This document shows positions 33,083-41,043 of a stretch of 64,000 bases of DNA, in pieces; position 1 is the stretch's first letter; every line of letters starts with the position of its first letter. Source of the stretch: Rhodococcoides fascians NBRC 12155 = LMG 3623. Its GTDB lineage: Bacteria; Actinomycetota; Actinomycetes; Mycobacteriales; Mycobacteriaceae. The notes beneath the pieces are model-generated. The model had not been told where the DNA came from, ran no database searches, and saw only the letters and a list, made by a program, of their open reading frames with translations. A program made the position numbers and the translations under genes. The DNA lies in NCBI RefSeq assembly GCF_001894785.1, contig NZ_BCWW01000012.1, positions 1-64,000 on the forward strand. Direction: 5' to 3'.

Positions 33083-34926
33083 CACCGCGCACCGACCAGT
33101 TCGGAGTCGTTGCCGTAGGCATCTGCACCGTCGAGTTCGTGGTGCTGGCCGGCGAAGTACTCCGCGAAGCGGGCGTTGGTGTCGTGGACTCCGGTGTCGT
33201 ATTCGACGTCGGTGAGGATGGTCTGGATGGGGATGCCGGGGGTGTTGTCCTTGGCGACCTTGATCAGGAACTTCCCGCGGCCGATCGGGTTGCGGACGGT
33301 GCGGCGTTCGGATCCGCGTAGCGCTGCCCCTCGTGACCAGGAGGTGACCATGCCCGCTTCGGCGTCGGTGAACTTCAGCTCCCCCGAGAGGCGCTCGACC
33401 TCACCGATCGGCAGGCCGCCGCACACGACCATGCCGGCGCGGTCGATGAAGCCCTTCGCGGTTTTGATATCGGCTTCGGTGGGCAGGGTTTCGAGGTCGC
33501 GGCCGGTGTGGGTGATCATCAGCAGCCCGGTCGCGTCGGTGCGGTTGAGGCGGGTGATCTCGTTGACGCGGGCGACCATGCCCGGTCCGGCACCGATGAC
33601 CTGCCACAGCTCGTCGAGGGCCATCAGGAACAGGCGTTGACGGTCCAGGCCTGCGTCGGCGAGCAGGTGCGCCGCTTCCACGGTGCCGTAGGCGTCGGCC
33701 CAGCAGGAGAGCATCACGGCCGCTTTGAGGGTGGTGTCGCCGCGGTCGAGGGAGGAGACGTCGATGCAGATCATCGGTGCGTCGAGGTCGATCGGTTCGG
33801 TGGTGTGGTCGGCGAAGATGTCCCCGAGTGGCCCTGAGGTCAGTGCGCCGAGGGCCTGCATCAGTTCGGTGATGGCCTCGCGGTAGCCGTCACGATCGGT
33901 CTTGTACGCCGCTTGGAGCATGGCCGGTGATCCGGCGTCGATGCGGGCGTAGAGGTCTTTGAGCAGCGGCGGGTGGGTGTAGGAGAATCCGCCGTCGGCG
34001 TACAGCTCGCGCAGCGCGATCCCGATCAAGGAATTCTCGAAGGCCTTCACCGAGTGGGTGTCGTAGCGGATCAGCTCGACCAAGGCGCAGACGGCGTTGA
34101 TCTGACGGGTGGAGATGGTGATGGTGGCGACGTCGATCAGCTCGTCGAGCTCGGCGATCCGGGCTGGGTCGGTGGCTTCGTCGCGGGCGGCGATCGCGCG
34201 GACGACGGCCTGCCCGAGGGCCCCGGCGGCGAGCGGGTTGAGGTGCCCGCCGCCGTGCCCGAGGGTGATCACCTGCCCGCCGAGCAGGCGGGTGAGCTTG
34301 ACGTATTCGCCTTTGATGTCGCCGGCGACGATGGGGGTCTGTCCCCATCCGCACGCCCCGAGGAGGATCTTGCGGATCAGCGTCGACTTCCCCAGGCCTG
34401 GCAGGGACAGGACGAACATCGAGGGGTTTCCGATGAGCTTGTCGCGGAAGTACGCGAACGGATCGCACGAGACGGCGTTGCCGGTGATGGCGTGCTGACC
34501 GACGATGGTCCCCGACGAGGGCGCGGCCGCGCCGATCGCCCACGGGTTGAGCCCGCACATCTGCACCGAGGTCGCTTCGTACTCGATCGGGGCCGGGACG
34601 GTGGCCATTCGGCCACCACCGGCACCCTTGAGCCCGCGTGTGGTCGAGGACAACGACTCCCGCCACAACTGGTCCGAGGCGGCCTCTTGAATGAAGGCTT
34701 GGTTGCTGACCGGGTTCTCGTTGCGCCACCGAGTCAGGCCGATGCCGCGTCGCGAGAGCTTGTAGGGCTCTTCGGCGTCACCGGTCGCGACGGCTGCGGC
34801 GAGCGCGGCGTAGTCGGTGTCGCCGATGATCCAGCGGACGAACGCCGACGGCTGCGCAGTGTCGGTCTCGAAGTGCAGGTCGCCATCGCTGTATCCCGAG
34901 TCGGGTCGGTCGGCGGTCATGGTCAT
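33082..34926 (-). CDS. VirB4/TraC-like conjugation ATPase
   Basis: From ATG 34926 (ATG 34920 and GTG 34947 possible) the protein has about 614 residues. Walker A is LSLPGLGKSTLIRK; Walker B-like strands are MICIDVSSLD and LFLMALDELWQV; LLMITHTGRDLETLP is the sensor segment. Domain order matches VirB4-type ATPases that energise type IV secretion channels. It is adjacent to the SCO6880-type protein with a 54-nt gap, the usual pair in actinobacterial transfer loci. The hydrophobic anchor is absent, so it acts at the cytoplasmic face. Confidence 0.9.
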   Translation of the reverse strand: MTMTADRPDSGYSDGDLHFETDTAQPSAFVRWIIGDTDYAALAAAVATGDAEEPYKLSRRGIGLTRWRNENPVSNQAFIQEAASDQLWRESLSSTTRGLKGAGGGRMATVPAPIEYEATSVQMCGLNPWAIGAAAPSSGTIVGQHAITGNAVSCDPFAYFRDKLIGNPSMFVLSLPGLGKSTLIRKILLGACGWGQTPIVAGDIKGEYVKLTRLLGGQVITLGHGGGHLNPLAAGALGQAVVRAIAARDEATDPARIAELDELIDVATITISTRQINAVCALVELIRYDTHSVKAFENSLIGIALRELYADGGFSYTHPPLLKDLYARIDAGSPAMLQAAYKTDRDGYREAITELMQALGALTSGPLGDIFADHTTEPIDLDAPMICIDVSSLDRGDTTLKAAVMLSCWADAYGTVEAAHLLADAGLDRQRLFLMALDELWQVIGAGPGMVARVNEITRLNRTDATGLLMITHTGRDLETLPTEADIKTAKGFIDRAGMVVCGGLPIGEVERLSGELKFTDAEAGMVTSWSRGAALRGSERRTVRNPIGRGKFLIKVAKDNTPGIPIQTILTDVEYDTGVHDTNARFAEYFAGQHHELDGADAYGNDSELVGAR

Positions 34927-34980
34927 CGTCGGGAGTCTCTTTCTCACGCAGGGGTATGGGCCGGTGTGGGCGAACAGCGT

Positions 34981-36486
34981 CTAGCTGCGGCGCACCAGGA
35001 TCGAGGTCGAGATCTGATCGGGCAGCAGCACACCCACACCGAGACCGGCGACGAACGCGGCATCCTGGAAGGCGAACGCGCGGCGCAGCCGCAGCCGGGA
35101 GCGGGCAGCGAGTGATTCGGTGACGGCGGCGGCGTTGGCGATCTCGTCGACCGAGCCGACGGTGATCGTCAGCAGCGCCGAATAGCGTTCGTATCCGGCT
35201 CCGGAGACCATTTCCCGGCGTGCCTGCTCGGCGATCTCGTGGCGCTTCTCCGACCCGGCGGAGGTGATCTTGTTGCCGCGAGAATTGATCGCGTGCAGCG
35301 CGTCTCGGTGCTGCTTGTCGACCTTCTTCGCGGCGTCCCCGGCGGTGTAGGGGCGGTAGACGAGAGTGAGGCGCTTGCGCGGGAGGTCGTCGTGCGGCTG
35401 CAGCAACGGTTTGAGGACGGTGTCTGTGAACACCGATTCCGGAGGCGCGGCCATCTCCCAGACGACCGAGACGCCACCGTCGTGGCGGTAGTGACCCCAC
35501 TCGGTCTTCGCACGTCCCGGTCCGGCGTCGTCCCAGTCGACACCGTGCTCTTCGCCGGAGATCTCGAGTTCCTCGAAGTCGTTCTCGGTCGACGGGTTGT
35601 AGGAGCGGTGCACGGCCGCGGTGATCTCGGCGGCGGTCATCGGCTGGGCATCGATCCCGGCACCGGAGAGTGACTCGTACAGATCCGGCAGACGACGGGC
35701 CAGCTCGGTGGCCATCTCCTCGGGGTCCTTCTGCCGCTCTTTGGTGGTGGCGCGGAAGGTGATCGACAACCGCGCGAGGGTGCGGTGGCGACCGGACGGC
35801 ATCCGGACGGCGGACTGCTGGACGAACGTCGCCGCCAACGGCGGTGCGGCGTCGACGAGTTCGTGTTCTGCTCGCCGCGCCAGCCGCAGCCCGGTGGCGG
35901 GAATGTTCTCCACCACCACCACCGCGCCGACGATGTCGCCGGGCAGGCCGAGATCGGCGAGGTAGACACCCCAGTCGGCGGTGTAGAGATCCTTGTCGCG
36001 CTGAACGATTGCTTCGTCACCGCCGGGGAGGGCGTCGAAGACGACGGTGTAGCGGTGATCGTCGGGGTTGTGGATCATTCCGAATTCGTTGCCGTGCCGG
36101 TCGATTCCCATGTAGACCCTGGTGCGGGCGAGCAGGCCGGGGAGTTTGTAGCGGCCACCGGGGATCCTCGAGTGCGGTCCTGCGTGGTATTCGGTGGACT
36201 TGTCGATGTGCTTACGCCGCATCCATTGCATTCTCAGTTGTCCTGTCTCGTAGAGGGTTCGGCCGTTCGGGGCGATGACCAGAGGGGTGAGGATGAGCGC
36301 GCCGACACCCATCAGAGCCAGTCCGACGACGACGTGGACGAAGATCAGGACTGCGAACGAGACCGCGAAAAACCCTGCACCGTACGCGATGACCTTCGTC
36401 GGTAGGCCGAACGCGAACGTGCTCTGCGGCCGGTTACCTGCCGAATAGATCGGCGGCTCGTACGGGGCCTCGAGCTGCGCGCTCAT
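34981..36486 (-). CDS. SCO6880-family conjugation protein
   Basis: The 501-residue product has two N-terminal membrane helices (VIAYGAGFFAVSFAVLIFV, VVVGLALMGVGALILTPLVI) followed by TLYETGQLRMQWMRRK and a large cytoplasmic domain containing DADWGVYLADLG-like and VVVVENIPATGLRLARRAE segments. SCO6880-type proteins occur only with actinobacterial VirB4 ATPases; the PrgI-like anchor plus N-terminal VirB4-like region suggests a split VirB4. The 3' end precedes virB4 and the start overlaps the stop of the TrbL-like gene (ATGA). Confidence 0.85.
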   Translation of the reverse strand: MSAQLEAPYEPPIYSAGNRPQSTFAFGLPTKVIAYGAGFFAVSFAVLIFVHVVVGLALMGVGALILTPLVIAPNGRTLYETGQLRMQWMRRKHIDKSTEYHAGPHSRIPGGRYKLPGLLARTRVYMGIDRHGNEFGMIHNPDDHRYTVVFDALPGGDEAIVQRDKDLYTADWGVYLADLGLPGDIVGAVVVVENIPATGLRLARRAEHELVDAAPPLAATFVQQSAVRMPSGRHRTLARLSITFRATTKERQKDPEEMATELARRLPDLYESLSGAGIDAQPMTAAEITAAVHRSYNPSTENDFEELEISGEEHGVDWDDAGPGRAKTEWGHYRHDGGVSVVWEMAAPPESVFTDTVLKPLLQPHDDLPRKRLTLVYRPYTAGDAAKKVDKQHRDALHAINSRGNKITSAGSEKRHEIAEQARREMVSGAGYERYSALLTITVGSVDEIANAAAVTESLAARSRLRLRRAFAFQDAAFVAGLGVGVLLPDQISTSILVRRS

Positions 36487-38045
36487 CGTTGAATCCGTCC
36501 GTGGTAGTTGCCGACTGCGCCTTCAGCGGCAGAGCCGAGAGTGGTCGAGACCGATCCGGCGGTGCGGCCGACGGTGCCCGCGGCTTTGAGTGCCCCTGCT
36601 GCGCCGCGCAGGGTTGCCGAGGTACCGGTGCGGCCGGCCGATGCAGCGGCCGTTCCGACTCTGCGGGCTGCGCCCATCGGCCCGGACGATGCGCCCGCGT
36701 GCGAGGGACTCGATCCACCGTTGTAGCGGCCCTGGAAACCGGGAGACGAACGTGCGCCGGTACCGGCCGCACCCGAAGACCCGCCCTTGCCGCCACCCGA
36801 GGATCCGCCGACGGAGTTCGCGACCGAGCCGAGGGCACGGGATGCAGCCATCCCACCGGCACCCATCACCGCCCCGCCTGCTGCGCCGAGCTGACCGACT
36901 TCGCGGCCACCGGCGGAGATGGTGTCCGCTGCGGGAGCGACGATCTTGATCAGGGTCGGCAGGGAGAACCCGATGATCGCCAGGAGGACGGAGCCGATGA
37001 TGACCGTCGCGATTTGGTCGGAGCTCGACGCCGACGACGCCCAGAACGCGAACAGGTACAGCAGCGTCGCGACCGGCTTGAACAGCAACGCGCCGAGAGT
37101 GAAGGCGATCATCGACTTGTAGGAGCTACGCCCGGTTCCGGTGGCCGACGCTGCAGCAGCGAGCGGGATGACGGCGACGACGACACACAGCACCGCCTCA
37201 CGGATCAACAGTGCGATCAATTGGGCGACCGACCCGAGGAACGCGAACCCAGCGCACGCGAGCGCCAGGATCGGGCCGAGACCGGTCTTGTCGTCGAATG
37301 CCGTGATGGCGGTGATCTTCTCGTTCAGATCGCCGCCGACGAACTTTTCCAGCGCGTATGCCGAGGCGATGTCTCCGCCTTGGTGGAACATCAACACCAG
37401 GATCGGCAGCAGTGACACAGTGACGACGGTGCGGACCAGCATGGTCGCGGTCTCGGTGGCTCCTTCCATCACCGCTTGTTTGCGGGCGATCGCGAGCTTG
37501 ATCATCGCAATGATGATGGAGGCGAACAAGGCGACGACGGTGAACCCGGAGATGAGGTTCCGCAGACCCGACATGGCGTTTTCTGCGGCCAATCCGGGTA
37601 TGCCAGAGGACATCCAGAACGTCATCACCGACCGGAATGCTTGGGTGTTGCCTTCCATCACCGATTTGGCGAAGTCCCCGACCGGGTCACCCCAGAATGT
37701 CGAGACTGCGGAGTCGACAGCGGTAGAGAACGCGTCACCGGGGTGATCACTGAACGCGTTGTCCAGGCACAGTGCCTCGTCCATGAAGCCACCGACCGCG
37801 GTTCCCTCGAGCGCATCGTTGAGCCAACCGTCACCGAGGACCGGCGAGCCTTCGGCGACGCACTCGCGGCGTTGTTGCTGGAAGTCGTTGCCGTCGGCGT
37901 CGGGGTTGATCTGCTCGGTCAGATTCGGTGCGGGTGCCGGTGTCGGATCTTGGGCGTGTGCGAGTCCGCTGGCCCCGACGACCGCGATCAGTGAGAGCAG
38001 TGCAATGACGACAGCGCGGGCGGCCAAGGCCGCTGTGCGGGTCAC
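36483..38045 (-). CDS. TrbL/VirB6-like polytopic channel protein
   Basis: GTG 38045 overlaps the upstream stop (GTGA). The 520-residue protein has a signal peptide (VVIALLSLIAVVGASGLAHA), a Cys-containing extracellular region (residues ~30-130), about seven membrane helices between residues 160 and 400 (LISGFTVVALFASIIIAMIKLAI, FLGSVAQLIALLIREAVLCVVVAVI and others) and a disordered Gly/Ser/Arg-rich tail (VGGSSGGGKGGSSGAAG). This matches VirB6/TrbL proteins that form the inner membrane pore. The long Gly/Ser tail is unusual but common in actinobacterial versions. Confidence 0.85.
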   Translation of the reverse strand: MTRTAALAARAVVIALLSLIAVVGASGLAHAQDPTPAPAPNLTEQINPDADGNDFQQQRRECVAEGSPVLGDGWLNDALEGTAVGGFMDEALCLDNAFSDHPGDAFSTAVDSAVSTFWGDPVGDFAKSVMEGNTQAFRSVMTFWMSSGIPGLAAENAMSGLRNLISGFTVVALFASIIIAMIKLAIARKQAVMEGATETATMLVRTVVTVSLLPILVLMFHQGGDIASAYALEKFVGGDLNEKITAITAFDDKTGLGPILALACAGFAFLGSVAQLIALLIREAVLCVVVAVIPLAAAASATGTGRSSYKSMIAFTLGALLFKPVATLLYLFAFWASSASSSDQIATVIIGSVLLAIIGFSLPTLIKIVAPAADTISAGGREVGQLGAAGGAVMGAGGMAASRALGSVANSVGGSSGGGKGGSSGAAGTGARSSPGFQGRYNGGSSPSHAGASSGPMGAARRVGTAAASAGRTGTSATLRGAAGALKAAGTVGRTAGSVSTTLGSAAEGAVGNYHGRIQR

Positions 38046-38878
38046 AGTGCCCACCGGGTGAAACCATCGAGCGAGCTGTACGGGCCGCCAGTAGTGGCAC
38101 CGTCGAGTTTGCTGACCTTCCAGGTGCCACCATCCCACGCCATATTCAGGCGCAGTCCTGTGTAGGTCGGGTTCTGCATCCGTCTACCGGCGTCATCGAC
38201 ATCGCGGATCTGGGCGAGCTCGACGACGGCGAAACTGTCCGTGCAGGAGAGAATCTTGAACGCCATGGGTGCCCGCAATGCCACAGTCTCGGTGTTGACC
38301 GGTTTCGCGAGTTCTGCTTCTTTCTTCTCCTGGGTACCGATCTTCTCGTCGGGTATCAGGGTGAGCTTCTCCGTGGATTCGACAGCCACAGGTCCGCCCG
38401 CGAGTCCGCGGGGTAGGAAGTTTGCGGCGGCCAGTGCCGCGCCTTGCGGGGTGCGGGTGTATCCGGCGAGGACCAGGCCGTCGATGTACGACGGCCCATC
38501 CGTCTCGGAGTACAGGGTCGAGACACCGAAGTTGCGTTGGATCATCATCGACTCCGGGGACGTCACCGGTCGGCCGTCGTTGGTGCATTCGACTCGCGGC
38601 CCGGTCGGTTCTCGCTGTGGCAGTGGTTGACCCGCAGGGTTATTCGGGACCATCACAGTGCGTCCGGACAGGTCCGCGTCGGGAACACCGAAGCCTTCCG
38701 CGCCGGTGTCGAGGTCGGTGTCACCGGTTGCAGGTGCTGCTGTCGTCGGCGGTGGGCCAGCGGTGGTCAGCGGGGTGTCGTCGTTCATGTTGGGGATGAT
38801 GAACACGATCGCGCCGACGATGGCGATGACGACGATCGCAGCAACGGTTATCAGGACGGTACGTAGCCGACGGTTCAT
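38042..38878 (-). CDS. Membrane-anchored conjugation protein with GYxxTPQGA motif
   Basis: The 278-residue protein has one N-terminal anchor (VLITVAAIVVIAIVGAIVFII), a Thr/Pro-rich linker and an extracellular domain. GLVLAGYTRTPQGAALAAANF is the best conserved block and recurs in the adjacent lipoprotein as SGYAQTPQGAVLAAINGQ. C-terminal strands (LRLNMAWDGGTWKVSKLD) resemble NTF2-like folds. Both genes overlap by 4 nt (ATGA). It likely forms a VirB8-like complex on the outer face of the membrane; no named family is claimed. Confidence 0.75.
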   Translation of the reverse strand: MNRRLRTVLITVAAIVVIAIVGAIVFIIPNMNDDTPLTTAGPPPTTAAPATGDTDLDTGAEGFGVPDADLSGRTVMVPNNPAGQPLPQREPTGPRVECTNDGRPVTSPESMMIQRNFGVSTLYSETDGPSYIDGLVLAGYTRTPQGAALAAANFLPRGLAGGPVAVESTEKLTLIPDEKIGTQEKKEAELAKPVNTETVALRAPMAFKILSCTDSFAVVELAQIRDVDDAGRRMQNPTYTGLRLNMAWDGGTWKVSKLDGATTGGPYSSLDGFTRWAL

Positions 38879-39513
38879 GGGGTGCGCTCCAATGTGGTGT
38901 AGCCGTCGAGGTTGTCGATCTCGACGGCGTCGATGTTTTCCTCGGAAGTGGGTAGCACGATCCGCCAATCGCCGCTGATCCATTGCAGCGCGACAGGATA
39001 GGAAAACAACTCGGTTCCGGTCCCGATGGTTTGTGCCACCGACACCCCCGCCGAGAGCGGATCATTGGAGTAGTCGGTGACCTCGAACCCGACGAACTTC
39101 GGTGCAGCGTCGGCGGGTACGGATCCGGAGACGGTGACGGCGGCGCGTGCGGCCGCGAACTCGTCGCGACCGGGCCCGGGTGCGGTCACGGTGTTGACTA
39201 CTTCCGGCCACGCGCGGTCGTCGGCGACGGCGAGTGCGGTCTGCCCGTTGATCGCGGCCAGGACAGCACCTTGTGGGGTCTGTGCATATCCGCTGCGGTT
39301 CACCGATGTTCCAGCGAGGGGCCCGTCGACCCGTGAGGTGGGCACCGATACCCCTGCGACCTCGCGCCAGGTCAGCTCGGCCGGAGCGGAACGCAGATCC
39401 GGTGCCGGATCCGGGGCAGCGGCGGGTGTGTCGTCGTTGCCGGATCCGCACGCAGCGAGTGCGAGGACGGTCGCCGCTGTCGCGGCGATCCGGAGTGTGC
39501 GGGAGACGGTCAT
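38875..39513 (-). CDS. Lipoprotein of the conjugation locus, GYxxTPQGA family
   Basis: The 212-residue product has a lipoprotein signal peptide with lipobox LAAC (residues 18-21). The mature part contains GYAQTPQGAVLAAINGQTALA, FVGFEVTDYS and VALQWISGDWRIVLP, matching the fold and key block of the anchored protein encoded directly downstream. The two are probably ancient duplicates, one lipid-anchored and one helix-anchored. An assembly role in the transfer channel is inferred from position. Confidence 0.75.
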   Translation of the reverse strand: MTVSRTLRIAATAATVLALAACGSGNDDTPAAAPDPAPDLRSAPAELTWREVAGVSVPTSRVDGPLAGTSVNRSGYAQTPQGAVLAAINGQTALAVADDRAWPEVVNTVTAPGPGRDEFAAARAAVTVSGSVPADAAPKFVGFEVTDYSNDPLSAGVSVAQTIGTGTELFSYPVALQWISGDWRIVLPTSEENIDAVEIDNLDGYTTLERTP

Positions 39514-39567
39514 CAGAGGAGGGCCTTTCAGGTCGATGCAGTTCGGGCGCAGGGAATTTCGGTGTTC

Positions 39568-39837
39568 TCAGGCGAGTACGGCTTGGGCGATCCCGGATGC
39601 GGATCCGATGATGGCGGCACAGATGAGGATTCGGGCCAGGGTGGCGTCCTCGACCATCTGTGTTCCGGTGGATTTGCGTTGGTTGACGAACACCGCCCCG
39701 CACACGAACAGTGCTGCGATGCAGGTGACGATGGCGAACCAGAGCAGCCACGACAGGCCCGTCATGACCGGCTGCCACACCTCGTCGGGCCACTCGACCG
39801 GTGAGGTCGGTGGTTGCGCGAGCACGTCGATGTTCAT
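39568..39837 (-). CDS. Small two-helix membrane protein, pilin/VirB2-like
   Basis: The 89-residue product starts MNIDVLAQPPTSPVEWPDE at ATG 39837 and has two membrane helices (LSWLLWFAIVTCIAALFVCGAVFV and ILICAAIIGSASGIAQAVL) around a short basic loop. Size and topology fit VirB2-like pilin subunits, and two similar genes follow upstream with ATGA overlaps. The three are probably duplicates. No processing site is evident. Confidence 0.7.
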   Translation of the reverse strand: MNIDVLAQPPTSPVEWPDEVWQPVMTGLSWLLWFAIVTCIAALFVCGAVFVNQRKSTGTQMVEDATLARILICAAIIGSASGIAQAVLA

Positions 39838-40040
39838 GTCATCGCCGCCGTGACCACTGTATTCGCCACTCCAGCAACGAATCCGAGCAATATCGACGCA
39901 TACAGCAGTCCGGTGGCCCGCTGGTTGGCCTGACACCAGCGGCCCCTGAATTGGTCGTACGCAAGCTCACCGCCGCCGACCATGACTCCGACAATCGAGG
40001 CGATGATCAGACCCCACAGAGTCCAGTTCACGATGGTCAT
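39834..40040 (-). CDS. Small two-helix membrane protein, pilin/VirB2-like
   Basis: The 68-residue product (ATG 40040) has helices WTLWGLIIASIVGVMVGGGELAY and LLYASILLGFVAGVANTVV separated by RGRWCQANQRATG. It resembles its neighbours: an aromatic start, a small-residue helix, a basic loop and a second helix ending in A-(S)-G-xA-N/Q. It overlaps both flanking genes by 4 nt. It is the shortest of the three. Confidence 0.7.
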   Translation of the reverse strand: MTIVNWTLWGLIIASIVGVMVGGGELAYDQFRGRWCQANQRATGLLYASILLGFVAGVANTVVTAAMT

Positions 40041-40336
40041 AGGACGAGCATGTTGACCAGGCCTGCGGCACCACCGATGACGATGGACCCGAACAGTCCG
40101 CCGACGAGTTTGCCGGTCGCGTTGCCGCCTTGGCCGCCACCGGAGATTTTCTCGTACGCGAGCATCGCGCCGCAGATCATGATTCCGGCGACGGCAGCGA
40201 TGATGCATCCCCACATCAGCCAGGACAGCAGGGTCAAGATCTTGTCCCCGGTGGGGCCGTCCGGTGCTTGGGGGCTGACGTCGCCGATGTTCTGCGCGAG
40301 GAATGTGGTCGTCGATGCGGTGAGGCTGGCAATCAT
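40037..40336 (-). CDS. Small two-helix membrane protein, pilin/VirB2-like
   Basis: ATG 40336 follows CAAGGAGAACACC, the strongest ribosome site of the three. The 99-residue product has a polar N-terminus (SLTASTTTFLAQNIGDVSPQ) followed by two helices (LLSWLMWGCIIAAVAGIMICGAMLAY, GGLFGSIVIGGAAGLVNMLV) with EKISGGGQGGNATG between. Leading the trio by ATGA overlaps suggests equal expression. The pilin-like function is an inference. Confidence 0.7.
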   Translation of the reverse strand: MIASLTASTTTFLAQNIGDVSPQAPDGPTGDKILTLLSWLMWGCIIAAVAGIMICGAMLAYEKISGGGQGGNATGKLVGGLFGSIVIGGAAGLVNMLVL

Positions 40337-40372
40337 GGTGTTCTCCTTGGGTGTTGGTTGAGAGGGTGCGGT

Positions 40373-41011
40373 TCAGTGGCCTGACGCATTGCGGGCGGCG
40401 GTGAAGATCTCCCGCCCGATCGCGGCGAGTTCGTGGTGTGGGCTGGTCGTAGAGGGGGCGGGGGCTCGCATCCGCCCTGGTGGGGGTGGGTCAGGTTCGG
40501 TGGGGGTCCAGATCGCGAGTTCGTTCTGTCTGTGGGTGCGCAGATCCTCGACGTACGGGACTCGCCACACAGCTGGTGCTGCGGAGGCGACGACGTCCGC
40601 CCATCGGCGCAGGGTCTTGGGGAGTGGGCCGGGGGCGTCGGGAACAAGGACCAGTCCGAGGAGAGTGCAGTCGCCGACGAGGCCGGCCTGAGCTTGCAGG
40701 AGAAGGTCGTGGGCAGCGTCAAGGCCGGCCCGGTCCGTACGGCACACGACCACGACGTTGCGGTGCCGGTCGGCTGCGGGCCAGCCCCGGCGAGCATCGC
40801 CCGCCGGGGCCCAGATCTGAGCGAGTGTGCCTGCGCCGGAGCGCCCGTGAGCGGCGAGGAGCCACATCACGGGCGGGCGACCGTGGACTGCAACCGGGTC
40901 GTCGTGAATCGGTGCTCGGCGTTCGGGCGGCGGTATCCGCAGCCCGGCCGGGGTGACCGACACGTCGTCGTCTCGGTAATAGTCATGGTGCTCAGCTGGT
41001 TGTGCGGCCAT
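40373..41011 (-). CDS. DUF6668-like protein of conjugation locus
   Basis: ATG 41011 is preceded by GAAGGAGGTGCGCCCGAG. The 212-residue soluble protein contains VMWLLAAHGRSGAGTLAQIW, similar to a degenerate P-loop, then VVVVCRTDRAGLDAAHDLL, TLLGLVLVPDAPGPLPKTLRRW and VWRVPYVEDLRTHRQN. The alternating strands and helices suggest a P-loop-like fold related to ParA/MinD without a clear Walker lysine (GRSGAGT is close). It probably assists DNA processing or localisation. Family assignment is moderate. Confidence 0.65.
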   Translation of the reverse strand: MAAQPAEHHDYYRDDDVSVTPAGLRIPPPERRAPIHDDPVAVHGRPPVMWLLAAHGRSGAGTLAQIWAPAGDARRGWPAADRHRNVVVVCRTDRAGLDAAHDLLLQAQAGLVGDCTLLGLVLVPDAPGPLPKTLRRWADVVASAAPAVWRVPYVEDLRTHRQNELAIWTPTEPDPPPPGRMRAPAPSTTSPHHELAAIGREIFTAARNASGH

Positions 41012-41043
41012 CTCGGGCGCACCTCCTTCTCCGGCGTTCTCGG

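Noticed and set aside
33973..35115. 380-residue plus-strand frame opposite VirB4/SCO6880
   Set aside because: It is antisense to two conserved genes, with composition of a GC-rich shadow.
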